Shown: positions 1 to 9,605 of the stretch, piece after piece
Layout of the letters: each line of letters opens with the position of its first letter
Position numbering within the stretch: position 1 is the stretch's first letter
NCBI RefSeq assembly: GCF_012927345.1
Contig: NZ_JABBGJ010000045.1
Location: forward strand, 1 to 64,000
From: Paraburkholderia polaris
GTDB lineage: Bacteria > Pseudomonadota > Gammaproteobacteria > Burkholderiales > Burkholderiaceae
Reading direction: 5' to 3'
DNA length: 64,000 bases
Program-made: the position numbers and the translations under genes
The notes under the pieces: model-generated
The model's database searches: none
Seen by the model: only the letters and a program-made list of their open reading frames with translations
Told to the model about the DNA's origin: nothing

Positions 1-1421
<1,421 letters not shown>

Positions 1422-1955
1422 TTTGTGTCCCTTGCACGCTTTCGTGCGTGCTCGATAGGTGCATTGCGCTAGTCGCGGTGCCCCTGCTGCGCCAGGCGTG
1501 ACAAGGCAATCCGTACAATCGTCTCGATCATACGGTTGGCCGCTCCGGGCGGAATGGGGATAACGCACAAATCGGTCTGGGAAGCCTGTCACGCGAAACT
1601 GTTTTGATCGCGGTGACGGAGAAACGCAGGGGGCTTGCGATGACGGTGCTCGCGTGGGAAGAGGAAGTCGGTACGGTGGCGTACAGGGCTGGCCAGCGTT
1701 ACCGTTTGCAGGTGGATCCATTCAGGGAAATGTAAGACTCGCACCCTTTCCCCGGCTGCAGAAAAAAATGGAATAAGCCGCAACTCGATGTGTTTGCCCC
1801 TACATAGACGGCAACAAGCAGACGGTCCACGAGTGAAAGCAGCAGCGCCTCTGCGCGACTCCGGCAGCACGTGGATCACATAGGTGGACAGGTAAAGACG
1901 CAGTTTTCAATCACATAGATAGTTTGATTCAATCACCATCAATTAGGCATCCAAA
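1422..1955. other. Intergenic region between divergent acs and hydrolase genes
   Basis: About 530 bases without a convincing gene. A 96-codon minus frame (1589-1879) has no recognisable family or good ribosome binding site. Near the hydrolase the DNA turns AT-rich (about 1890-1955). It holds a direct repeat, atcacatag at 1874-1882 and 1910-1918, and two copies of ttcaatcac near 1906 and 1928. These could be regulator half-sites for the gene at 1956, but no family can be assigned. Confidence 0.4.
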
Positions 1956-2747
1956 ATGAAACGCAACCTTGCAATGACCCTTTCGACGATTCTCCTCGCA
2001 TCGGCCGGCGCAGTCACCCAGGCGTCGGCACAGGACGCCCCGCCGCAGAATGCGCCGGTCCACAATATCGTGCTCGTGCACGGCGCGTGGGTGGACGGAT
2101 CAGGCTGGAAGCCGGTTTATGACCGGCTGACCAAAGACGGTTACCACGTCACGATCGTGCAGGAGCCGCTCGGTTCGCTCGAAGACGACGTCGCCGCAAC
2201 CAAACGCGTGCTCGACCAGCAGAACGGCCCGACGATCCTCGTGGCCCACAGCTACGGCGGCTCGGTCATCACTGAGGCCGGCGTGCATCCGAACGTCGTC
2301 GGCCTCGTGTACGTGGCCGCGCACGCGCCTGCCGTCGGCGAAGATGAAAGCACGCTTGGCAAAGGCATGCCGAGCTACACGTCAAAACAACCGGGCGCCA
2401 TCATGAAAACCGGCGACGGCTACACGTACCTGAATCCGGCAGATTTCCCGAGCGATTTCGCCGCCGATCTGCCGCTCAAAGAAGCCCAGTTCGAATCGCA
2501 CGCGCAAATCCTGACTGCAGCGAAGGTCTTCTCAACGCCGATGACGGTCGCCGCATGGACCAGCAAACCGAGTTGGGGTATCGTCGCGGCCGACGACAAG
2601 ATCATCAATCCCGACCTTGAACGCTGGTACTACGCGCGTGCGCATAGTCACACGACGGTACTCGCCGGCGCGAGCCACTCGGTCTACGAATCGCGTCCGA
2701 AAGAAGTCACCGCAGTAATCGAGGATGCGGCGAAGCACGCCTCCTGA
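1956..2747 (+). CDS. Secreted alpha/beta hydrolase
   Basis: A 263-residue alpha/beta-hydrolase-fold protein. It has an N-terminal Sec signal (MKRNLAMTLSTILLASAGA, cleavage likely after ASAQ), so it is periplasmic or exported. After the signal come the oxyanion strand motif VLVHGAWVDGSGW and the nucleophile elbow VAHSYGGS with the catalytic serine. The acid is probably Asp in AADDKII, and the C-terminal histidine is in GASHSVYESRP. This architecture matches the EstC/salicylate-esterase-like branch; the substrate cannot be named. The start is supported by the signal peptide, although the ribosome binding site (tagg) is weak. It appears monocistronic. Confidence 0.85.
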   Translation: MKRNLAMTLSTILLASAGAVTQASAQDAPPQNAPVHNIVLVHGAWVDGSGWKPVYDRLTKDGYHVTIVQEPLGSLEDDVAATKRVLDQQNGPTILVAHSYGGSVITEAGVHPNVVGLVYVAAHAPAVGEDESTLGKGMPSYTSKQPGAIMKTGDGYTYLNPADFPSDFAADLPLKEAQFESHAQILTAAKVFSTPMTVAAWTSKPSWGIVAADDKIINPDLERWYYARAHSHTTVLAGASHSVYESRPKEVTAVIEDAAKHAS

Positions 2748-2782
2748 ACAACCACTGGCCGCTCAACCTGACCAAGCCAGTC

Positions 2783-2914
2783 TCAGTTGTCCTGCCTGAA
2801 TTCGTCTGCCAGAATCCGCAGCCTACGAAACTTGTCATACAGCTGGTGGACCGCGCGCAGCGTATCCAGCCACTCGCCGGTCTCGCGCGGATCGAGATCG
2901 TCATTCACATTCAT
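2783..2914 (-). pseudogene. Fragment resembling the N-terminus of pyruvate dehydrogenase E1 (aceE)
   Basis: A 43-codon frame beginning MNVNDDLDPRETGEWLDTLR. This resembles the extreme N-terminus of homodimeric pyruvate dehydrogenase E1, where a D-P-x-E-T-x-E-W-L-D-A-L motif is conserved. The similarity stops after about 24 residues; the rest (HQLYDKFRRLR...) matches nothing I recognise, and a stop follows. The roughly 860 further residues of AceE are absent in every frame. It is therefore probably a decayed remnant of a second aceE copy, but a short novel peptide cannot be excluded. Confidence 0.45.
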
Positions 2915-3386
2915 CTTGTCCCAGGACGTTTCGCGTCCGTGGCCGGCGCGCTGACTGCCGTCGCGATAACGCAATGGCTATGCCAGCCAACCAGTGACGC
3001 AAGGAAGTCTTCACGCATTGATTCAAAACAACTCATAAAGCGTCACTCGCCAGCGATGTCGTAGACGCGACCGTGATGCCAATTTGTCATGACGCGCGTC
3101 AGTCAACGCATATGTCAGGCCGTTTTCCACGAATTCGTCTTATCATTGTTATTTCTCCGACGCCACTCGCTGTCCATCCATATCGATCACCCGCGCATCG
3201 ACGAACCACCGCGCTCCACGGCGCGGCTTCGAAACCAACCTGCCGAAACGCGTTATCAGGTTGCGGAATCCGTCGCGTGAAATTGCATGATGAGGGAACC
3301 GAAATCAGGCAGAATTCGAAACACGAATGCCGGTCTGTGACGCGGCCGGCGGCACCCACAACTGTTTCTCGACCTTGAGACAAGCG
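2915..3386. other. Intergenic region upstream of icd
   Basis: Between the aceE-like fragment and icd I see no supported gene. Several overlapping short frames run on both strands (for example 3073-3378 and 3099-3401) without family similarity or ribosome binding sites. The icd promoter must lie here. The stretch 3118-3175 is relatively AT-rich (tcttatcattgttatttc), but I could not fix -35 and -10 hexamers with confidence. Confidence 0.35.
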
Positions 3387-5624
3387 ATGAGTACCCAGCA
3401 ACCCACGATCATCTACACCCTGACCGACGAGGCTCCGTTGCTAGCGACGAGTGCCTTCCTGCCCATCGTCAGCACGTTCACCGCGCCGGCCGGAATCCAC
3501 GTCACCACCAGTGACATCTCCGTGGCCGGCCGCATCCTGGGCGAGTTCCCGGAATTCCTGACCGAGGCACAACGGGTGCCCGACAGCCTGAGCGAACTGG
3601 GTCGCCTAACCCTGCTGCCCGACACCAACATCATCAAGCTGCCCAACATCAGTGCCTCCGTCCACCAACTGGTGGGCGCGATCAAGGAACTGCAGGCCAA
3701 GGGCTACGCGGTGCCGGATTTCCCTGAAGAGCCGAAGACCGACGCCGAAAAAGCCATCCGCCAACGCTACTCGAAGTGCCTCGGCAGCGCGGTCAATCCT
3801 GTGCTGCGCGAGGGCAACTCGGACCGCCGCGCGCCTGCCGCCGTGAAGAACTACGCCCGCAAGAACCCGCACAGCATGGGCGAATGGAGCATGGCTTCGC
3901 GCACCCACGTGGCCCACATGAAGCACGGCGACTTCTACCATGGCGAAAAGTCCATGACCGTGGACCACGCCCGCGACGTGAAGATGGAATTGCTTACCCA
4001 AAGCGGTAAGGCCATTGTGCTCAAGCCCAAGGTGTCGCTGCTGGACGGCGAGATCATCGACAGCATGTTCATGAGCAAGAAGGCGCTGTGCGACTTCTAT
4101 GAAGAGCAGATGGAAGACGCCCGCAAGACTGGCGTGATGCTATCGCTGCACGTCAAGGCGACGATGATGAAGGTCTCGCACCCGATCGTCTTCGGTCACG
4201 CGGTGAAGATTTTCTATAAGGAAGCTTTCGAGAAGCACGGAAAGCTGTTCGACGAACTGGGTGTGAACGTCAACAATGGCCTCGTCAACCTGTACGACAA
4301 GCTGGAAACACTGCCCAGTTCCAAGCGCGAAGAAATCATCCGCGATCTGCACGCCTGTCACGAGCACCGACCCGAACTGGCGATGGTGGACTCGGCCAAG
4401 GGCATCTCCAACCTGCATGCGCCCAACGATGTGATCGTGGATGCCTCGATGCCGGCCATGATCCGCATCGGCGGCAAGATGTGGGGCGCCGACGGCCGTC
4501 CGAAGGACACCAAGGCCGTGATCCCGGAGAGCACGTTCGCCCGCATCTATCAGGAGATCATCAACTTCTGCAAAACCAACGGCAACTTCGACCCGGTCAC
4601 TATGGGCACCGTGCCCAACGTCGGGTTGATGGCCCAGCAGGCCGAGGAATACGGCTCGCACGACAAAACCTTTGAAGTACCCGAAGCGGGCGAAGCCCGC
4701 ATCGTCGACCTTGCCACCGGCGAAGTGCTGCTCACGCAGAACGTTGAAGAAGGCGACATCTGGCGCATGTGCCAGGTCAAGGACGCGCCGATCCGCGACT
4801 GGGTCAAGCTGGCCGTCACGCGCGCGCGCAACTCCGGCATGCCGGCTATCTTCTGGCTGGACCCGTATCGCCCGCACGAAGCGGAGATGATCAAGAAAGT
4901 CGAGACCTACCTCAAGGATCACGACACCACCGGCCTCGACATCCAGATCATGTCGCAGGTGCGCGCCATGCGTTACACGCTGGAGCGCGTCATCCGCGGC
5001 CTCGACACTATCTCGGTCACGGGCAACATTCTGCGCGACTACCTCACCGACCTGTTCCCTATCATGGAACTGGGCACCAGTGCCAAAATGCTCTCCGTCG
5101 TTCCACTCATGGCTGGCGGCGGCATGTACGAAACCGGTGCCGGCGGCTCGGCGCCCAAGCACGTCAAGCAACTCGTGGAAGAAAACCATCTGCGTTGGGA
5201 TTCGCTGGGTGAATTCCTGGCGCTGGCCGTCTCGCTGGAAGACCTGGGCATCAAGACGGACAACCACAAGGCGAGAATTCTGGCCAGGACGCTGGACGCC
5301 GCCACGGGCAAGCTGCTGGACAACAACAAGAACCCGTCGCCCAAGACCGGCCAGTTGGACAACCGCGGCAGCCAGTTTTATCTCGCCTTGTACTGGGCCC
5401 AGGAATTGGCGGGGCAAACCGAAGACGCCGCTCTAGCCGCACAGTTTGCACCGTTGGCAAAGCAACTGACTGACAACGAGCAGATCATCGTGGCCGAGTT
5501 GTCGGCCGTGCAAGGCAAGCCGGCGGACATCGGTGGCTATTACAAGCCCGACGCCGACAAGCTCGCTGCCGTGATGCGTCCGAGCAAGACGTTGAACGCG
5601 GCGCTGGCGGCGACGCAGGCTTAA
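3387..5624 (+). CDS. icd: Monomeric NADP-dependent isocitrate dehydrogenase
   Basis: A TCA-cycle enzyme that decarboxylates isocitrate to 2-oxoglutarate with NADP. The 745 residues match the monomeric IDH-II family (about 740), not the homodimeric 415-residue type. Family-typical stretches include IIYTLTDEAPLLAT at the start, the SNSDRRAP-like EGNSDRRAPAAVKNY, and the C-terminal DNRGSQFYLALYWAQ. The ATG at 3387 is preferred because residues upstream of it in the open frame do not resemble the family. It is monocistronic with a strong terminator just downstream. Many Burkholderiaceae carry this enzyme beside a dimeric one; the second is not in this window. Confidence 0.96.
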   Translation: MSTQQPTIIYTLTDEAPLLATSAFLPIVSTFTAPAGIHVTTSDISVAGRILGEFPEFLTEAQRVPDSLSELGRLTLLPDTNIIKLPNISASVHQLVGAIKELQAKGYAVPDFPEEPKTDAEKAIRQRYSKCLGSAVNPVLREGNSDRRAPAAVKNYARKNPHSMGEWSMASRTHVAHMKHGDFYHGEKSMTVDHARDVKMELLTQSGKAIVLKPKVSLLDGEIIDSMFMSKKALCDFYEEQMEDARKTGVMLSLHVKATMMKVSHPIVFGHAVKIFYKEAFEKHGKLFDELGVNVNNGLVNLYDKLETLPSSKREEIIRDLHACHEHRPELAMVDSAKGISNLHAPNDVIVDASMPAMIRIGGKMWGADGRPKDTKAVIPESTFARIYQEIINFCKTNGNFDPVTMGTVPNVGLMAQQAEEYGSHDKTFEVPEAGEARIVDLATGEVLLTQNVEEGDIWRMCQVKDAPIRDWVKLAVTRARNSGMPAIFWLDPYRPHEAEMIKKVETYLKDHDTTGLDIQIMSQVRAMRYTLERVIRGLDTISVTGNILRDYLTDLFPIMELGTSAKMLSVVPLMAGGGMYETGAGGSAPKHVKQLVEENHLRWDSLGEFLALAVSLEDLGIKTDNHKARILARTLDAATGKLLDNNKNPSPKTGQLDNRGSQFYLALYWAQELAGQTEDAALAAQFAPLAKQLTDNEQIIVAELSAVQGKPADIGGYYKPDADKLAAVMRPSKTLNAALAATQA

Positions 5625-5633
5625 AAGAGTCCG

Positions 5634-5665
5634 GCCGCCCTGTCAATCAGGGCGGCTTGTATTTG
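5634..5665 (+). terminator. Rho-independent terminator of icd
   Basis: A perfect 9-bp stem, gccgccctg (5634-5642) and cagggcggc (5648-5656), closes a 5-base loop and is followed by a short T-rich tract (ttgtattt). It begins 9 bases after the icd stop codon. Confidence 0.85.
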
Positions 5666-5741
5666 AATCTCGACCTTGGTCCCGAGTCGATCAGCCGCTT
5701 GGTCGGAAGCGTGATTCGCTGGAACACCATCCCTAACATCG

Positions 5742-6758
5742 TCAAGCGTTACCACCGCCGCCCGCCCCCAATAACTCGTCAAGCGGATCGACCGTAACGC
5801 CCACCCTTAGCGCGTGCTCGCGGCCACCACCGCGGATCACACCACGCAGCGGCGCTACGTCCGCATAGTCGCGGCCGGTCGCAAGCACCACGTAATCGTC
5901 GCCGGGCGCACGGTCGTTGGTCGGGTCCAGTTGCAACCAGCCGCCGTCCTCGGGCCAGGCCGGATCGTAGACTTCGGCCCACGCATGCGAGGCGTCGGCG
6001 CCAATCAGGCGCGGCTTGCCAGGCGGCGGCCGGGTCAACAGGTAGCCGCTGACGTAGCGCGCGGCAAGCCCCAGCGAGCGCAGCGCGCCAATTAGCACAT
6101 GCGCGAAGTCCTGACACACGCCGCGTCGCATCGCCAGTGCATCGAGCGCGGTCGTCGTCACCTCGGTGCTATCGGACGCGTAGGCGAAGTCCTCGTGAAT
6201 GCGCTGCATCAGTTCCCACGCCGCCTGCACGAGTGCCCGGCCAGGCGTGAAGCTGGGCGCCGCGTAGCGTGCCAGATCGACGTGACGGGCAACGTAGGTG
6301 GAGGCAAAGGTGAACTCGCTGGCCGCGTGATAAGGCTGGCCCGCACGATAGCTGAGGCGCTCGCGGATGGTTTCCCACGCGCTGGCGTTGCAGCCGGAGG
6401 GATCGGCGATCATCGGCGGCCGCTCACCGGATGCAGCAGCTGCCAGCTGCGGCGGCCGCACACGAACCAGACTGCTGCTGCGCACGAGCAGTTCGTCGTG
6501 CGGCTGGTTGAGGGCAAAGAAGTAACGCCGATTGCCGAAGGCGTCTGCCCCCGCGCTGATCAGGTCCGGTTCGGGTTTCACGTCGAGCGAAAAATCCAGC
6601 ACCTGTTGACGAGGCGTTTCCCGCGGATGCAACCATGACTGATGCTGCGCGTATTCGACCCGCGCCGAGTATTGGTAATGCGTATCGTGCGTCACGCGCA
6701 GCAAGCGCGCGCCGTCGGCGCACTGATCCTGGCTGGCGGACTGCTCGGGTAGGTTCAT
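5742..6758 (-). CDS. Transglutaminase-like protein, module A
   Basis: A 338-residue protein of the bacterial transglutaminase-like (COG1305) family. The N-terminal half is the beta-rich domain that starts LLRVTHDTHYQYSARVEYA. The papain-like core follows with Cys in RRGVCQDFAH, His in DASHAWAEVY and Asp in LQLDPTNDR, so the Cys-His-Asp triad is intact. The reaction could be peptide hydrolysis or isopeptide transfer; the substrate is unknown. The start at 6758 is set by the purine-rich aaagagaaa upstream and by matching the family N-terminus. It is the last of the minus-strand genes, 13 bases after the ATP-grasp/alpha-E fusion gene, and so very probably co-transcribed with it. Confidence 0.88.
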   Translation of the reverse strand: MNLPEQSASQDQCADGARLLRVTHDTHYQYSARVEYAQHQSWLHPRETPRQQVLDFSLDVKPEPDLISAGADAFGNRRYFFALNQPHDELLVRSSSLVRVRPPQLAAAASGERPPMIADPSGCNASAWETIRERLSYRAGQPYHAASEFTFASTYVARHVDLARYAAPSFTPGRALVQAAWELMQRIHEDFAYASDSTEVTTTALDALAMRRGVCQDFAHVLIGALRSLGLAARYVSGYLLTRPPPGKPRLIGADASHAWAEVYDPAWPEDGGWLQLDPTNDRAPGDDYVVLATGRDYADVAPLRGVIRGGGREHALRVGVTVDPLDELLGAGGGGNA

Positions 6759-6771
6759 GATCAATTTCTCT

Positions 6772-9432
6772 TTAGCCCCACAGCGTCGTTTCGGCTTCGC
6801 GCACATGGCTGAAATAGCGCTCGCCGATGCGGTCAGACAGCTTGCAAACTGCCTCGCAACAGGCGTTCAGGCGATTCAGCAGCGCCCCGTAACGGCCGTC
6901 TTCGCCCGGGTCGCACAATTCGCGCAGCGGCCAACTGGCGACGTCCGGGATGATTCGAGCCAGGTCCGACAGCTCATGGCGCTCACCGCGCTCCACCTTG
7001 GATAACCGTCCGCGTAATGTCTGTGCCACCCACGCCAGCGAGCGCGGGTTGTCGGCGTCCAGCACAAGCAGGTCGATCAGCGGCGCGACGTCGAAGCGGC
7101 GCTGGAATTGCGAGCGAAACGTGATCGCGCTGTCGAACACTTCGAGCACCAGCTCGAAGCCATCCTGCTCGTGGACCGCACCGGTTCTAAACGCCGCTGT
7201 GAGGCCGGTGCCGAGAAACTCCAGACGATCGATCTGCCGGCCAATCGAGAGCAAGCGCCAACCGTCGTCGCGTGTCATGTGATCGGTCTGTGCGCCTGTG
7301 ATCGCGCCCAGGTGAATGTTCAGGCGCGCCAACGCACGCAGCGCCTGATGACTGGACGATTCACGCTCGCCGCCGCAGGTTTGCCACGTCTGACTGAAGC
7401 GCTGGGACGCCTCCTCGATCAGCCGCCATTGTTCGACAGACAGGCGCTCGCGGATCGCAGTCGCCGTGGCGCACATGCCTTGCAGACTGAACGCGACGCT
7501 CGCGATCCCATCGTCGCTGCTCGTCAGCGCCGCGCTCAGTGCACGCTCGAATTCGCGCGGCGCCTGCGGGGCCGGCGGTGTGTCGGCAGGAATCATGTGG
7601 TTTTCCCGGCACAGCACATCGAGCAGATGCAGCTGTGCCGCACTGTCGTCGTCCGCCTCCGCACTGAGGCGCTCGAGCGCCGCGCGCGCGAGACGGGCAC
7701 TGTTTGCCGCGCGCTCGGTGTAACGCCCGAGCCAGAACAGATTCTCGGCGGCACGGCTCGAAACGGTACGCGATCGCGCGATCAGGTCGTCGGGGCCGAG
7801 ATGTTCACGCAGCATCGTCGTCGCATCGACGGCGCCCTCGGTCATGACCCACGTGTCGACGCTGCTGCCGCCTCGTTGCATCGACACATTGGACAACTGA
7901 TCGCGGCTCGCGATACGTGTGAGCCCGCCCGGCAGCACACGCCAGGCGCCTGGCCCGTCCGAAATCGCGAACACGCGCAGCATGGCCGGGCGCGGCACGA
8001 TGCGCTCGTGCACCGCGCTGTCTGCCGCGTCACGGCTCTGCCAGGTCGGCGCCTGCGAGAACGGCAGATACGACTGGACCGTGTAGTTGTCCGGTTGCGC
8101 GGCGATGAGCGCGCGCCACTCATTGATCATCGGCGCCGACAAGGTGCTGCCGATGACCGGCTCGAACCGGCCGCCGCATTGAACACCGGCTGGATACGTC
8201 GGCTTGATCACGCACTGCGACAACAGCGGCATGGCTTCGTCGTAGGCGAGCCGCTCGCCGCACCACCACGTCGGCACCGCCGAAAGGAGCAGCGACTCAC
8301 CCAGCAGACGTTCGGCAAGCCGCGGCAGGAAGCCCAGAATGCCGGGTGACTCCAGGAAGCTGGAGCCAGGCGCATTGGCGATCAGCAGATTGCCGGCACG
8401 CACCGCCTGCAACATTCCCGGCACACCCAACGCAGAATCCGAGCGCAGTTCCAGCGGGTCGAGATAGTCGTCATCGAGGCGCCCGAGCACGCCATGCACG
8501 GGCTCCAGTCCCTGTAGCGTCTTCAGGTACAGACGATTGTCGCGCGCGGACAGATCGCTGCCTTCCACCAAGGTCAGCCCCAGGTAGCGGGCAAGGTAAG
8601 CATGCTCGAAGTAGGTTTCGTTGAGCGGGCCCGGCGTCAGCAGCACGATGCGCGAGTTTCGCCCCGCCGGGCTCATGTCCTGCATACTCTGCAGCAAAGC
8701 TCGATAGCTGGCTGCGAGGCGCTGCACGCGCAGACTGTGAAACGGCTGCGGAAACAGACCGGAGACGATCAGACGGTTTTCCAGCAAATAGCCGAGACCC
8801 GACGGCCCCTGGGTACGCTGCGACACCAGCCGCCAATCGCCATTCGGTGCGCGCGCAAGATCGAACGCAGCGACATGCAGCCACGTCCCTCCGGCGGGGC
8901 GCACACCGTGCATAGGCCGCAAATAACCGGGATGCCCTGTCACCAGCGCGGGTGGCAACAACGCGTCACGCAGGATGGTTTGGGGTCCGTAAAGGTCGTC
9001 GAGCATCGCATTGAGCAGCCGCGTACGCTGCAGCACGCCGCGCTCGATACCAGCCCAGTCCTGCGGCGTGATGAGCAGTGGAAACAGATCGAGCGACCAC
9101 GGGCGCGTGGCCCCCTTGCTGACATCGGCATGGACGTTGTAGGTGATGCCGTTGTCATGCACGCGGCGGCGCAGCGCCTCGACGCGCTTGTCGAGGCTGG
9201 CGAAGCCCTCGCCGGCCAACTGCGTGAAGAATTCGCGCCAATGCTCCGTCAACGGCATGGTCAGCGTCGCAGCGGCGCTGCCACGCAGCTCATCGTATTG
9301 ACCGGCTTCGGCGGCGCGAGCCCGATCGGCAGCCGGTTCAGCGGCACCCTGGCCTGAGCCGGTCTGAACCGGCGCCGCGCATAAGCTATCGTCGGACGCT
9401 GGGCGATTGGGTTGGGTAGAAAGCACTTCCAC
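6772..9432 (-). CDS. Circularly permuted ATP-grasp fused to alpha-E domain
   Basis: An 886-residue fusion. Residues about 45-530 are the circularly permuted ATP-grasp (DUF404/407) enzyme, with PTWWCGERLAYDEA, QCVIKPTYPAG and the late RVLPGGLTRIA and GGSSVDTWVM motifs. Residues about 560-880 are an alpha-helical alpha-E (DUF403) domain that starts AAENLFWLGRYTERAANSAR. ATP-grasp enzymes join a carboxylate to an amine through an acyl phosphate, so an amide- or peptide-bond-forming role is inferred; no substrate is known. In the neighbouring module (14501-17020) the same two domains are separate genes. The start at 9432 gives about 45 low-complexity residues before the conserved part, so a later start is possible. 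Confidence 0.88.
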   Translation of the reverse strand: MEVLSTQPNRPASDDSLCAAPVQTGSGQGAAEPAADRARAAEAGQYDELRGSAAATLTMPLTEHWREFFTQLAGEGFASLDKRVEALRRRVHDNGITYNVHADVSKGATRPWSLDLFPLLITPQDWAGIERGVLQRTRLLNAMLDDLYGPQTILRDALLPPALVTGHPGYLRPMHGVRPAGGTWLHVAAFDLARAPNGDWRLVSQRTQGPSGLGYLLENRLIVSGLFPQPFHSLRVQRLAASYRALLQSMQDMSPAGRNSRIVLLTPGPLNETYFEHAYLARYLGLTLVEGSDLSARDNRLYLKTLQGLEPVHGVLGRLDDDYLDPLELRSDSALGVPGMLQAVRAGNLLIANAPGSSFLESPGILGFLPRLAERLLGESLLLSAVPTWWCGERLAYDEAMPLLSQCVIKPTYPAGVQCGGRFEPVIGSTLSAPMINEWRALIAAQPDNYTVQSYLPFSQAPTWQSRDAADSAVHERIVPRPAMLRVFAISDGPGAWRVLPGGLTRIASRDQLSNVSMQRGGSSVDTWVMTEGAVDATTMLREHLGPDDLIARSRTVSSRAAENLFWLGRYTERAANSARLARAALERLSAEADDDSAAQLHLLDVLCRENHMIPADTPPAPQAPREFERALSAALTSSDDGIASVAFSLQGMCATATAIRERLSVEQWRLIEEASQRFSQTWQTCGGERESSSHQALRALARLNIHLGAITGAQTDHMTRDDGWRLLSIGRQIDRLEFLGTGLTAAFRTGAVHEQDGFELVLEVFDSAITFRSQFQRRFDVAPLIDLLVLDADNPRSLAWVAQTLRGRLSKVERGERHELSDLARIIPDVASWPLRELCDPGEDGRYGALLNRLNACCEAVCKLSDRIGERYFSHVREAETTLWG

Positions 9433-9605
9433 GATCTCGTTTTGTCATATGGGGTGGTTCACGCGCGACGTGTGCGACGCCCGCTTCGCACGCTGCCGGC
9501 GAGGCCACTCGCGTGCTGGCCTGGTCCACACGGGCCGGCCCCGCATAGGCCTGCTTATCAGCGAGGGCCGATGTCTCCGATCGGCCCTCGCGCGATACAA
9601 CGCCC

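Noticed and set aside
3073..3378. Small genes upstream of icd
   Set aside because: Overlapping frames on both strands without conservation signals or ribosome binding sites.
4140..5417. A 425-codon open frame on the minus strand
   Set aside because: It lies wholly inside icd and is a codon-bias artefact; no ribosome binding site or recognisable domain.
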